64,000 nucleotides of DNA from an uncultured Tissierellia bacterium (GTDB lineage Bacteria > Bacillota > Clostridia > Tissierellales > Peptoniphilaceae): NCBI GenBank assembly GCA_902488465.1, contig CABTWE010000004.1, positions 1 to 64,000 on the forward strand. Direction: 5' to 3'. The position numbers and the translations under genes were made by a program. The notes under the pieces are model-generated. The model made no database searches and was not told the origin of the DNA. It was given only the letters and a program-made list of their open reading frames with translations. Below, piece by piece: positions 31,697 to 40,482 of this stretch. Position 1 is the first letter of the stretch. The number at the start of each line of letters is the position of its first letter.

Positions 31697-31725
31697 TTGA
31701 ATAACTAACGGCTATCCTATATAAT
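31697..31725 (+). promoter_or_regulatory. Sigma-A promoter of the gmk-thiN operon
   Basis: TTGAAT (31697-31702), a 17-base spacer and TATAAT (31720-31725). It is the only clear promoter seen before the 13-gene operon. Confidence 0.75.
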
Positions 31726-31758
31726 ATAAGTAGAATGAAAATAAACAAAGGAGTTATT

Positions 31759-32394
31759 ATGAAAAGGTGGTGGAATGTGATGTCAAAAGGTTTTTTATTA
31801 GTTATATCAGGGCCATCCGGAGTTGGCAAAGGAACAGTTTGTGATGAATTGTTGAAAGAAGTTAATGACGTTGTTATGTCGGTTTCTGCAACTACACGCG
31901 ATATGCGTCCGGGCGAAGTTGACGGCGAATCTTATTTCTTCGTTGACGACGAACGATTCGAGGAAATGGTTGAGAACGAAGAGTTTTTAGAACATGCAAA
32001 TGTACATGCACACAAGTATGGTACCCCAAAAAAATTTGTATTTGATAAAATCAAAGACGGAGAGGTTGTCATTCTTGAAATAGATGTTCAAGGTGCACTT
32101 CAAGTCAAGAAAGTTTATGATGAAGCGGTATTTATTATGCTTCTTCCGCCGAGCATGGTCGAACTAAAAAATAGAATTGTCGGCAGAAAAACGGAAACAG
32201 AAGAAGCAATAAATCTTCGAATGAACAATGCTTTTAAAGAACTCGATTTTGTTACGGACTACGATTATTTCGTTGTTAATGACACGGTTCATGAGGCAGT
32301 TCAAAATATAAAGTCAATTATTGATGCAGAAAAACATAGAGTAAAGAGATTTAAATATATTAAAGAGAAAGTGTTAGGTGAAAAAGATGTATAA
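31759..32394 (+). CDS. gmk: Guanylate kinase
   Basis: Gmk converts GMP to GDP using ATP. The 211-residue protein has the P-loop SGPSGVGKGT (about 17-26), the GMP-binding TTRDMRPGEVDGESYFF and the VILEIDVQGALQVKK stretch. The ATG at 31759 has AAAGGAG upstream. A second ATG at 31780, giving the more usual N-terminus MSKGFLLVISG and preceded by AGGTGGTGG, is nearly as likely. It opens the large housekeeping operon, followed by rpoZ as in most Firmicutes. Confidence 0.96.
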   Translation: MKRWWNVMSKGFLLVISGPSGVGKGTVCDELLKEVNDVVMSVSATTRDMRPGEVDGESYFFVDDERFEEMVENEEFLEHANVHAHKYGTPKKFVFDKIKDGEVVILEIDVQGALQVKKVYDEAVFIMLLPPSMVELKNRIVGRKTETEEAINLRMNNAFKELDFVTDYDYFVVNDTVHEAVQNIKSIIDAEKHRVKRFKYIKEKVLGEKDV

Positions 32395-32578
32395 TCCATC
32401 GACAAAAGTTATAGGTGAAAATGAAAGCCGCTATACACTCGTTATGGTGGTGGCAAAGAGAGCACGCCAATTGGTTGCAGGTTCTCCAAAAAAAGTGGAA
32501 ACGGATTTAACAAATCCGATTTCTATTGCGCTTGAAGAAATGAAGGAAGGCAAGATTAGTTTCGAGGAGAGTAAATAA
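32378..32578 (+). CDS. rpoZ: RNA polymerase omega subunit
   Basis: Omega helps assemble and stabilise RNA polymerase by clamping the beta-prime subunit. The 66-residue protein has the family pattern SRYTLVMVVAKRARQL, a K-rich turn and NPISIALEEMKEGKI. The start is GTG at 32378, with ATG at 32387 as an alternative; both lie inside the end of gmk, implying coupled translation. Confidence 0.93.
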   Translation: MKKMYNPSTKVIGENESRYTLVMVVAKRARQLVAGSPKKVETDLTNPISIALEEMKEGKISFEESK

Positions 32579-33756
32579 TGTTTGAGGGCAAGAGGGTCGT
32601 TCTTGCTGTTACAGGAGGCATTGCGGCATACAAATCAATTTATCTTGCAAGTTTACTCAGAAAAAAAGGTGCGATTGTCGAAACAATTTTAACTGAGGCC
32701 GCACAAAAATTCGTCACGCCTGTTTCCTTTAACGGAGTTACGGGACACGGCGTCTATTCAGACGGCTTCCAAAATATAAATGACGAAATTCCGCATATTT
32801 ATCTTTCGAAATCGGATATGATTATTGTTGCTCCTGCTTCAAAAAATGAAATTGCAAAGCTTGCATGCGGTATGGCGGACAATCTTTTGACGAGCACGAT
32901 AAGTGCGACGAAAAGTCCGGTTTTTATTGTGCCTGCAATGAATACAAACATGTATTTGAATCCGATTAATCAAGAAAATCTTAAAAAGCTTAAAGAAATC
33001 GGATATATTATAATTGAACCGGTTAGCGGAAATCTTGCTTGCGGCGATGTCGGAATCGGAAAGATGAGAGAGCCTGATGAGATTTATAATTTCATTTCGG
33101 ATTATTTTAAAAACGCTGAAGACGATTTTTATCGCGGTATGAATGTTATTGTGACCGGAGGACCAACAATTTCGAAACTCGACCCGGTAAGGATTTTTAC
33201 AAATCAGTCGAGCGGAAAGATGGGCGAAAGAATATGTGAAAGTCTCATAAAGAGAGGCGCAAACGTCACATATATAAGTTATAAAAAGCCGGCGAACGAA
33301 AGAATAAATCATATAAAAATCGAAACTACAGAGGATATGCTCGAGGAAATAAAAAAGAGAATGAGCGAAAATAAACTCCTTATCATGAGTGCAGCACCGC
33401 TTGATTACGAATTCGAATCATATCACGATGAAAAGATTAAAAAAGGCGAGGCGCTAACTTTTAAGATGAAGAGAACGCCGGACATTTTAAGGACTATAAA
33501 GCCGGAAAAAGGCGATTTAAAGGTGATCGGTTTTGCAGCGGAGAGCGAAAATGCGTATGAATATGGATTGGAAAAGCTCAAAAACAAGGGAATGGATATG
33601 ATTTTTATAAACAACATTTTGAAGGACAATGTTTTCGGCTCGGAAGAAAATAACGGCATCATGATTTCGAAGAACGGCGAAGAAAAGAAAGTTCCTAGAA
33701 TGGATAAAAGTCTCATCGCAGATGCAATTCTCGATTTTTTTAAGGAGCAAAATTAA
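32578..33756 (+). CDS. coaBC: Bifunctional phosphopantothenoylcysteine decarboxylase/synthetase
   Basis: CoaBC carries out two steps of coenzyme A synthesis: joining cysteine to 4'-phosphopantothenate (CTP) and decarboxylating the product (FMN). The 392-residue protein has an N-terminal flavoprotein domain with GGIAAYKS (about 13-20), PAMNTNMY and the ACGDVGIGKM cysteine motif. The C-terminal synthetase domain begins at VTGGPTISKLDPVR and has KMKRTPDIL. With coaD in the same window, CoA synthesis is well represented. Confidence 0.95.
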   Translation: MFEGKRVVLAVTGGIAAYKSIYLASLLRKKGAIVETILTEAAQKFVTPVSFNGVTGHGVYSDGFQNINDEIPHIYLSKSDMIIVAPASKNEIAKLACGMADNLLTSTISATKSPVFIVPAMNTNMYLNPINQENLKKLKEIGYIIIEPVSGNLACGDVGIGKMREPDEIYNFISDYFKNAEDDFYRGMNVIVTGGPTISKLDPVRIFTNQSSGKMGERICESLIKRGANVTYISYKKPANERINHIKIETTEDMLEEIKKRMSENKLLIMSAAPLDYEFESYHDEKIKKGEALTFKMKRTPDILRTIKPEKGDLKVIGFAAESENAYEYGLEKLKNKGMDMIFINNILKDNVFGSEENNGIMISKNGEEKKVPRMDKSLIADAILDFFKEQN

Positions 33757-36095
33757 TGTATATCAGTGTAGTTGTAAATAAAAGCAACGATGCACTTGAT
33801 AAGTCTTTCAGTTACACAGTTCCGAAAAATCTTGAGAGCGAAATAAAAAAATATAAGCGTGTAATTGTTCCATTTGGCAGGGGCAACAAACCGCTCACTG
33901 CAATAATTACCGAGGTTTTTGACAAAGAGCCGGAATTTGATTTTAAATTGAAGGACATCATCTCGGTTGTCGACGACAAGCCGTTTATAAATGATGACGA
34001 TGCAGATGTCGCCGGTTATATTTCGAAAATTACCGGAGCAAATTTTGTGGACTCTCTGAAATTATTTTTTCCACCGGTGAGCTTTGATTCGATTCTTACG
34101 GGATATAAAAAGAACACAGAATTCGATGATTCGGGTATTTTCTCAAATGATTTTTTAATCGATGAGGAAAAAATCCGAGAAAACAGAGAAAAGCTTCTGA
34201 AATGGGAAGATGAGGGGCTTATAAGACAGTTTTTTAAATTGAAAAATGAGCCGAAGATTAAAACGGAAAACGTTTTGATTCCGACCGGAAATATTTCGGA
34301 TGATTTGACTGAAAGACAGAAAGAAATTTTTAAAGAAATTCAAAAGAAAAAATACACTAAAGCTCAATTAAAATCTACTTTTGGTGTGAGCGACAGTGTT
34401 ATAAATCAACTACTAAAAAAGAATCTGGTAAAAGTAGTGGAAGTAGAAGTCGGAGATCTAGAAGATGAGAGTGAATCTTATCTGAAAATTTCTCTAAATG
34501 CTGATCAGCAAAGAGTTTATGACGGCATTTTAAATGAATATAGAAATAAAAAACAAAACAATTTTTTACTTCGCGGAATTACGGGCTCAGGTAAAACAGA
34601 AGTCTATCTTCAATTGGTTGAAGAGGTTTTAAAAGAAGGAAAGAATGCGATTATTCTCGTTCCGGAGATTGGTCTTACTCCACAAACTGTGAGAAGATTT
34701 AAAGGGCGTTTTAAGGAGGATATCGCAATCATCCACTCAAGACTAAATAAAACTGAGAGATTCAGAGAATGGATGAAAATAAAGAACCAGGAAGTTCGAA
34801 TAGTCGTCGGTGCGAGAAGTGCGGTTTTTAGTCCGTTAAAAAATATCGGTATCATAATAATCGATGAAGAGCACGACAGCTCATACGTTTCGGGGAAAAC
34901 TCCGAGATACAAGACGGTTGATGTTGCGAGATATAGAGTAAAAAAAGACGATGGAATACTTCTTCTTGGAAGTGCAACTCCGTCAATCACGACATATTTC
35001 GAGTCGAGTAAAGGACTTTTCAGTCTTTATGAACTCGACAAGAGAGCGAACGGTAGACCGGTTCCTGAAATAGAGGTTGCGGATATGCGTGAAGAGTTAA
35101 ACGAAGGGAACACTTCGATTTTCAGTTTGAAACTTTACGAAGCGATATTGGACAATCTAGAGAAAAAAGAACAGGTTATACTTTTCTTAAATAGACGTGG
35201 ATTTTTCGGCTCGGTTTCTTGCAGAAGCTGCGGAGAAAGCATTAAATGTGAACATTGCGACGTTTCTATGACATATCACAAACGAGAAAATCTTTTGATT
35301 TGCCACTATTGCGGTCGCACGAAAAGATATCCCGAAAGTTGTCCGGTTTGCGGTTCGAAGAAAATCAAGGAGTTTGGAATCGGTACAGAACAAGTCGAGG
35401 ATATTACGAGAAAAACTTTTCCGAATGCACGAGTGCAGAGGATGGACAGAGACACGACTGCAAGAAAAAATGCACACTCGAACATTTATAACGAAATGAA
35501 CGACGGTAAGATTGACATATTGATCGGCACACAAATGATTGCAAAGGGGCTCGACTTTAAAAACGTGACACTCGTTGGCATTTTGGCAGCGGATATGACA
35601 CTTAGAATTCAAGACTACAGAGCACCCGAATGGACATACAGCCTTATAAGACAGGTTGCAGGCAGATCCGGAAGAGGTGACAAAGACGGCAGAGTGATTC
35701 TTCAGACTTATCAACCGGATCACTATGCGATTGATTACAGTGTGAAGTCGTCGTACACCGATTTTTATAGAAAAGAAATACTGATAAGAGATGAATTTAA
35801 GTATCCGCCATTTTATAATATAATTGTTCTAAAAAACGAAGGGGCGGACAATAATAAGACATATAATGATTTAAAAGATATTTATGATAAGGTTTATCTG
35901 GAGCTCCAAAGAGTGAGGATTGATGCGGTTGTGCTGCATCCAAATCCTTGTCCGATTTCAAAAATTAATGGAGTTTACAGATGGCAATTTATGGTGAAGG
36001 TTAGACCGGAGCTTTTAAATGATATGATTAATTATATAAACAGTTTGGAATTAGGGAATATAACAGTAAATGTGGACCCTATAAATATGATGTAA
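33756..36095 (+). CDS. priA: Primosomal protein N' (PriA helicase)
   Basis: PriA recognises stalled or recombination forks and reloads the replisome. The 779-residue protein has an N-terminal 3'-OH-binding domain, a helicase core with Walker A ITGSGKT (about 275-281), DEEH (motif II) and the late LLGSATPS. A zinc region with CxxC pairs lies at about 489-532 (CRSCGESIKCEHC, CHYCGRT, CPVCGSKK). RQVAGRSGRG is motif VI. The place between coaBC and def is the usual Firmicutes order. Confidence 0.96.
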   Translation: MYISVVVNKSNDALDKSFSYTVPKNLESEIKKYKRVIVPFGRGNKPLTAIITEVFDKEPEFDFKLKDIISVVDDKPFINDDDADVAGYISKITGANFVDSLKLFFPPVSFDSILTGYKKNTEFDDSGIFSNDFLIDEEKIRENREKLLKWEDEGLIRQFFKLKNEPKIKTENVLIPTGNISDDLTERQKEIFKEIQKKKYTKAQLKSTFGVSDSVINQLLKKNLVKVVEVEVGDLEDESESYLKISLNADQQRVYDGILNEYRNKKQNNFLLRGITGSGKTEVYLQLVEEVLKEGKNAIILVPEIGLTPQTVRRFKGRFKEDIAIIHSRLNKTERFREWMKIKNQEVRIVVGARSAVFSPLKNIGIIIIDEEHDSSYVSGKTPRYKTVDVARYRVKKDDGILLLGSATPSITTYFESSKGLFSLYELDKRANGRPVPEIEVADMREELNEGNTSIFSLKLYEAILDNLEKKEQVILFLNRRGFFGSVSCRSCGESIKCEHCDVSMTYHKRENLLICHYCGRTKRYPESCPVCGSKKIKEFGIGTEQVEDITRKTFPNARVQRMDRDTTARKNAHSNIYNEMNDGKIDILIGTQMIAKGLDFKNVTLVGILAADMTLRIQDYRAPEWTYSLIRQVAGRSGRGDKDGRVILQTYQPDHYAIDYSVKSSYTDFYRKEILIRDEFKYPPFYNIIVLKNEGADNNKTYNDLKDIYDKVYLELQRVRIDAVVLHPNPCPISKINGVYRWQFMVKVRPELLNDMINYINSLELGNITVNVDPINMM

Positions 36096-36104
36096 GGAGA
36101 TTTT

Positions 36105-36572
36105 ATGGCAATAAGAAAAATAAGAATTGACGGTGACCCGATTCTTCGAAAAATATCAAAGCCGGTAAAAGAGCTTAACGATAAAATTTATGAGCTAATA
36201 GACGACATGGTCGAGACTATGTTTCACGAGCAAGGCGTTGGAATTGCAGCTGTTCAAGTTGGAGCTTTAAGACGTATAATCGTTATTGACCCTGAACCGG
36301 AAAACGAAGACGGCGATATAATGGTTTTGATAAACCCTGAAATTGTCGAGTCGAGCGGTGAAGAAGAAGGCCTTGAGGGCTGTCTTTCAATTCCTGGCAG
36401 ACGTGGAATTGTGCCGAGACCGACTTATGTTAAAGTAAAATATGTAAATGAAGATGGCGAAGATGTGGAGTTTGAAGCTCGAGATTTTGTTGCGAGAGAA
36501 CTTTGTCACGAAATTGATCACATCGACGGCATTTTATACAAGGATAAGATGATTGGGGATTATGAACAGTAG
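36105..36572 (+). CDS. def: Peptide deformylase
   Basis: Def removes the formyl group from nascent proteins. The 155-residue protein has motif 1 GVGIAAVQVG (44-53), motif 2 EGCLSIPG with metal ligand C93, and motif 3 HEIDH with H135, E136 and H139. GVGIAAVQVG differs slightly from the usual GxGLAAxQ. It overlaps fmt, so the formylating and deformylating enzymes are co-expressed. Confidence 0.96.
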   Translation: MAIRKIRIDGDPILRKISKPVKELNDKIYELIDDMVETMFHEQGVGIAAVQVGALRRIIVIDPEPENEDGDIMVLINPEIVESSGEEEGLEGCLSIPGRRGIVPRPTYVKVKYVNEDGEDVEFEARDFVARELCHEIDHIDGILYKDKMIGDYEQ

Positions 36573-37485
36573 TATTGTATTTTTCAGCTCAACTGATTTC
36601 GGAGCTTCGGTTTTAGAAAAACTTATTGACACAAATGAAAACGTAGTTGCAGTTGTGACGAGAACGGACAAGGTGAGAAAACGCGGGAATAAGGTCGACA
36701 TGACACCTGTAAAAAAAGTTGCACTAGAACATAATATCGAAGTTTTGGAATATGACAGAATTGACGAAGAGGGAAAGACGAAACTTAAAGAAATTTCGCC
36801 GGACTTTTTTGTCGTTGTCGCATATGGAGCGATTTTAAGTGAAGAAGTTTTAAATATTCCGAAAATTTCTCCTATAAATATTCATGCATCACTTCTTCCG
36901 AATTTAAGGGGAGCAAGTCCGATTGAATCCGCAATTCTGCTTGGGGAAAAGAAAACCGGTATCAGCTATATGAGAATGAATAAAGGACTTGACACCGGAG
37001 ATGTCTATAGAAAAATTGAAGTTGAAATTTCTGAGACCGAGACTTTTGATACACTGAATAAAAAACTTTTGAATGTAACTAATGAGTCGATAAATACGAT
37101 TTTAAAAGATGTTTCGGAAGGACTTGAACCGATTCCACAAGGGGGCGAGAGTTCGTATGCGAAAAAGATTTTAAAAGACGACACGATAATCGATTTTTCA
37201 AAAAATGCGGTTGATGTGAAGAATATGATAAATAGTCTTTCAACGCATATAGGTGCGGTTGCTTTTATCGAGTCAAATCGTTATAAGTTTTTTAACGCAA
37301 GGACTGCGAATGTAAAGCTAACACCGCGTGAAATCAAATGCGACGGAGGCAGGATTTTTATCGGTGCTGGAGATTCATCGGTTGTGATTTTAAATATTCA
37401 AGCACCGGGCAAAAAGAGAATGGATGCGAAATCGTTTTTACTCGGAAATAAATTAGAGGGTTTTGTGGATGGCAAAGATAATTAA
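36562..37485 (+). CDS. fmt: Methionyl-tRNA formyltransferase
   Basis: Fmt transfers a formyl group from 10-formyl-THF to initiator Met-tRNA. The 307-residue protein has the catalytic HASLLPNLRGASPIESA stretch and GISYMRMNKGLDTGDV, with a C-terminal OB-fold tRNA-binding domain (about 205-305). The ATG at 36562 lies inside the end of def with GGGGA upstream; two earlier in-frame starts would add residues not seen in the family. Confidence 0.95.
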   Translation: MNSSIVFFSSTDFGASVLEKLIDTNENVVAVVTRTDKVRKRGNKVDMTPVKKVALEHNIEVLEYDRIDEEGKTKLKEISPDFFVVVAYGAILSEEVLNIPKISPINIHASLLPNLRGASPIESAILLGEKKTGISYMRMNKGLDTGDVYRKIEVEISETETFDTLNKKLLNVTNESINTILKDVSEGLEPIPQGGESSYAKKILKDDTIIDFSKNAVDVKNMINSLSTHIGAVAFIESNRYKFFNARTANVKLTPREIKCDGGRIFIGAGDSSVVILNIQAPGKKRMDAKSFLLGNKLEGFVDGKDN

Positions 37486-38728
37486 AAAAGAAACACCGAC
37501 AAACGACAGAGAGATTATCTACAATGTTTTGTATGATTCAATAATAAACGGCAGATTCTCAAACGATGCGCTTCGACGTGTTAAAAGTGAGCACATGCCT
37601 TTTATCACGGACTCGGTTTACGGAGTCATAGAAAGAAAGATCACTCTTCAATATATTTTGGAAAGTTTTTCAAAGATGAAGAAAAACAAGATTCAAGATG
37701 AAGTCAGGATTTTGATTTATATCGGCATCTATCATCTTCTTTACACAAATATAAAGGCTTATGCTGCAATCTATGAGGTTGTGGAGATGGTGAAAAAGAA
37801 GACTAACAAAGGCGCAGCTAGTTTTGCGAACGGTATTTTGAGAAGTGTTCAAAGAGAAAAGAATAAGATTTTAAAAGATATAGAAAACTCCGACTTTTCA
37901 ATAAAATATTCTGTGAGCGAAGAATTCATCAAGCTTCTAAGAGTGAATTTGAGTGATGAAGAAATCGAAAGTTTTTTAAAACACAGCTTTGAAAGTCCGC
38001 TTGTTCACGTTTATGTGAGAAGAAACGAAGAAGATATTTTAAAGACACTCGATGAAAATGCAATGAATTATACAAAAAAAGATGATTTTATATTTATAAA
38101 AAATTTCAATCGAAATGCATTGAAAACATTTTTTGAAAGAGGTGACGTGGCGATTTTGGACTATTCGACCTCGTTTATAAGAGAGGCGTTTTCAAATATC
38201 GAAAAAGAAAATATAAAAACGGTGATAGACCTTTGTGCGGCACCGGGAGGGAAAACACTTCTCGTTTCGGATGCACTCGGCTCTCCGAAAATCGTTTCGG
38301 AGGATATAAACGATACACGTGTGAATCTTCTTTTGAGAAATATAAACACATGGGGGTTAAGCAATGTCGTTGCAAAACTTTCAGATGCGACGGAATATGA
38401 GGGCGGAACCTATGATTTGGTTGTCGCCGACGTTCCGTGTAGCGGAAGCGGTGTTATAAGAAGACGTCCTGAGCTTAAATACAAGATTGAAAAAAGTTCA
38501 ATCGATGAGCTAAATGTTACGCAAAAAAAGATTCTTTCAAATGCAAAAAATTATGTGAAAGATGACGGATACATTATTTATTCGACTTGCTCGATTTTAA
38601 AACAGGAAAACGAGGATGTGCTTGAATATGCGAAGCGTGAACTCGGATTGGAAGTTTTGTGGCACGAAACATTTATGTTAAACGAAGAACACGAAGGATT
38701 CTTTGTAAGTTTATTAAAAGTGAGATAA
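37469..38728 (+). CDS. rsmB: 16S rRNA m5C967 methyltransferase RsmB
   Basis: RsmB methylates C967 of 16S rRNA with SAM. The 419-residue protein has an N-terminal NusB-like RNA-binding domain (about 1-140), a linker, and a Rossmann methyltransferase domain with DLCAAPGGKT (about 252-261). The two catalytic cysteine motifs are DVPCSGSG (about 320-327) and YSTCSI (about 372-377). The ATG at 37469 is preferred over an in-frame TTG at 37463. It overlaps fmt. Confidence 0.94.
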   Translation: MAKIIKKETPTNDREIIYNVLYDSIINGRFSNDALRRVKSEHMPFITDSVYGVIERKITLQYILESFSKMKKNKIQDEVRILIYIGIYHLLYTNIKAYAAIYEVVEMVKKKTNKGAASFANGILRSVQREKNKILKDIENSDFSIKYSVSEEFIKLLRVNLSDEEIESFLKHSFESPLVHVYVRRNEEDILKTLDENAMNYTKKDDFIFIKNFNRNALKTFFERGDVAILDYSTSFIREAFSNIEKENIKTVIDLCAAPGGKTLLVSDALGSPKIVSEDINDTRVNLLLRNINTWGLSNVVAKLSDATEYEGGTYDLVVADVPCSGSGVIRRRPELKYKIEKSSIDELNVTQKKILSNAKNYVKDDGYIIYSTCSILKQENEDVLEYAKRELGLEVLWHETFMLNEEHEGFFVSLLKVR

Positions 38729-38729
38729 T

Positions 38730-39758
38730 ATGATTTATTTAGATGATTTGGATTTTTCAGAAATGGAACAATTTGCCGAAAAACTTGGACTGCAAAAATA
38801 TAGAGCCGGTCAGATTTTTTCATTTATTCATAAAAATAAAGTTAAATCGCTCGATGAGATCACAGTTCTCAAAAAAGATTTGCGCGAAGAATTGAAAAAT
38901 CAATGCAAACTTACAGATGTAAAAATAATTCATAGAGCGATATCGAAAATCGATGACACAATAAAATATTTGCTCGAACTTCCGGACGGAGAAATTGTAG
39001 AAGCGGTTTATATGGCTTATGAAGACAGAAAATCCATCTGCATATCATCTCAAGTCGGTTGCAATATGGGTTGCGTTTTCTGTGCATCGACCAAAGGCGG
39101 AAAGGCAAGAAATCTTACCGCAGCTGAGATGCTTAGGCAAATTTATGAAATAGAAAATGAAAACGGCCGCATAGAAAATATTGTAATTATGGGACAGGGC
39201 GAACCGCTCGATAACTTTGAAAATTTAGTTAAGTTTTTAAAAATTATCAGCGATGAACGCGGCGCTGACAAGTCTTTTCGAAAAATTACGGTGTCGACTT
39301 GCGGAATCCCTGAAAAAATTAAAGCTCTTGCGGACTATGATTTTCCAATCACTCTTGCACTTTCGCTCCACAGGACAACTGATGAAGAGAGAAGCAAGCT
39401 CATGCCGATAAATAGAGCATATAATATCGAAAGTGTGATGGATGCTCTATCATATTATTACGAAAAGACTAATCGAAGGATTTCATTTGAATATATGGTT
39501 ATAGGCGGAGAAAATGATTCGCCGGGCGATGCAAAGAGAATTCGGGAATTTGCAAGACGGATTCATGCTCACGTGAATATTTTAGAATTAAATCCAATTA
39601 AGGAATACAGCGACGGCGGCAAGAAAAATGCCGCGAGGGAGTTTTGTGATTTACTCACATCAAACGGAGTGAACGCAACATTTAGAAACAGTAGGGGTAA
39701 GGACATTGACGGAGCTTGCGGTCAATTGAGACGCAAGTACAAGGAAAGGAATTGTTAA
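38730..39758 (+). CDS. rlmN: 23S rRNA A2503/tRNA A37 C2-methyltransferase RlmN
   Basis: RlmN is a radical SAM enzyme that methylates C2 of A2503 in 23S rRNA and A37 in some tRNAs. The 342-residue protein has the cluster motif CNMGCVFC (C111, C115, C118), MGQGEPLDN, SLHRTTDEERSKLMPIN and the C-terminal Cys near DGACGQLRRKY, which with a second Cys shapes the methyl-transfer mechanism. It is followed at once by the PrpC/PrkC signalling pair. Confidence 0.96.
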   Translation: MIYLDDLDFSEMEQFAEKLGLQKYRAGQIFSFIHKNKVKSLDEITVLKKDLREELKNQCKLTDVKIIHRAISKIDDTIKYLLELPDGEIVEAVYMAYEDRKSICISSQVGCNMGCVFCASTKGGKARNLTAAEMLRQIYEIENENGRIENIVIMGQGEPLDNFENLVKFLKIISDERGADKSFRKITVSTCGIPEKIKALADYDFPITLALSLHRTTDEERSKLMPINRAYNIESVMDALSYYYEKTNRRISFEYMVIGGENDSPGDAKRIREFARRIHAHVNILELNPIKEYSDGGKKNAAREFCDLLTSNGVNATFRNSRGKDIDGACGQLRRKYKERNC

Positions 39759-40481
39759 ATGATATATAGTGCTAAAAGCGATGTCGGCAAAATACGGCCG
39801 AACAACGAAGATGCTTATTTAATCAAAAATGAAAACGGACTATATGTTTTTCTTGTTTGTGACGGTATGGGAGGTCACAAAAAAGGCGAAGTTGCTAGTC
39901 AGATGGCAAGAGATTTTGTGGAGGAATTTGATTTTTCATTTGACGGCAAGTCTGACGATGAGATTCTTCAAATACTAAGAGACCTCGTGAATAAAGCCAA
40001 CATAAAAATTTATTTGAAAGGCAAGAACGACGACGAAATGCGTGGCATGGGAACTACTTTCAGCCTTGCGGTTTTGTATAATAAAAAAATTTATTACGCA
40101 CACATAGGCGACAGCAGAATTTATGTTTTGAAGGACAAGCTCATAATGATTTCGAAGGATCACACCTTGATTGGCGAACTTATTGAAAAAGGTGTAATCT
40201 TAGACAGCAAGGATAGGGCGGATTTGAAAAATTATATAACTCAAGCCCTTGGATCCTCATCAATTGTTGAACCGGCAATCGGTTCGATTGATGCAACCGA
40301 TGTCAAAAAGATTTTTATTTGTTCGGATGGCGTTACGACTTATCTTGATGATAAGAGCATTGAAAAGTTTGTTGCATGCAAAAAAAGCCCGCAAGAAATT
40401 GTCGACGCAATTGTCGATGAAGCGTTAAAACTTGGCGGAAGAGATAATATTACCTGCTTGATTGCAGAGATCGGAGATTAA
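39759..40481 (+). CDS. prpC: PP2C-family protein phosphatase (PrpC/Stp)
   Basis: PrpC removes phosphate from Ser/Thr residues modified by its partner kinase, encoded next door. The 240-residue protein has the PP2C motifs: RPNNEDAY near the N-terminus, VCDGMGGHKKGE with metal-binding D35, GTTFSLAVL, HIGDSRIYVL, CSDGVTTYL and the final GGRDNITCL with metal Asp. The gap to prkC is one base. Confidence 0.95.
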   Translation: MIYSAKSDVGKIRPNNEDAYLIKNENGLYVFLVCDGMGGHKKGEVASQMARDFVEEFDFSFDGKSDDEILQILRDLVNKANIKIYLKGKNDDEMRGMGTTFSLAVLYNKKIYYAHIGDSRIYVLKDKLIMISKDHTLIGELIEKGVILDSKDRADLKNYITQALGSSSIVEPAIGSIDATDVKKIFICSDGVTTYLDDKSIEKFVACKKSPQEIVDAIVDEALKLGGRDNITCLIAEIGD

Positions 40482-40482
40482 T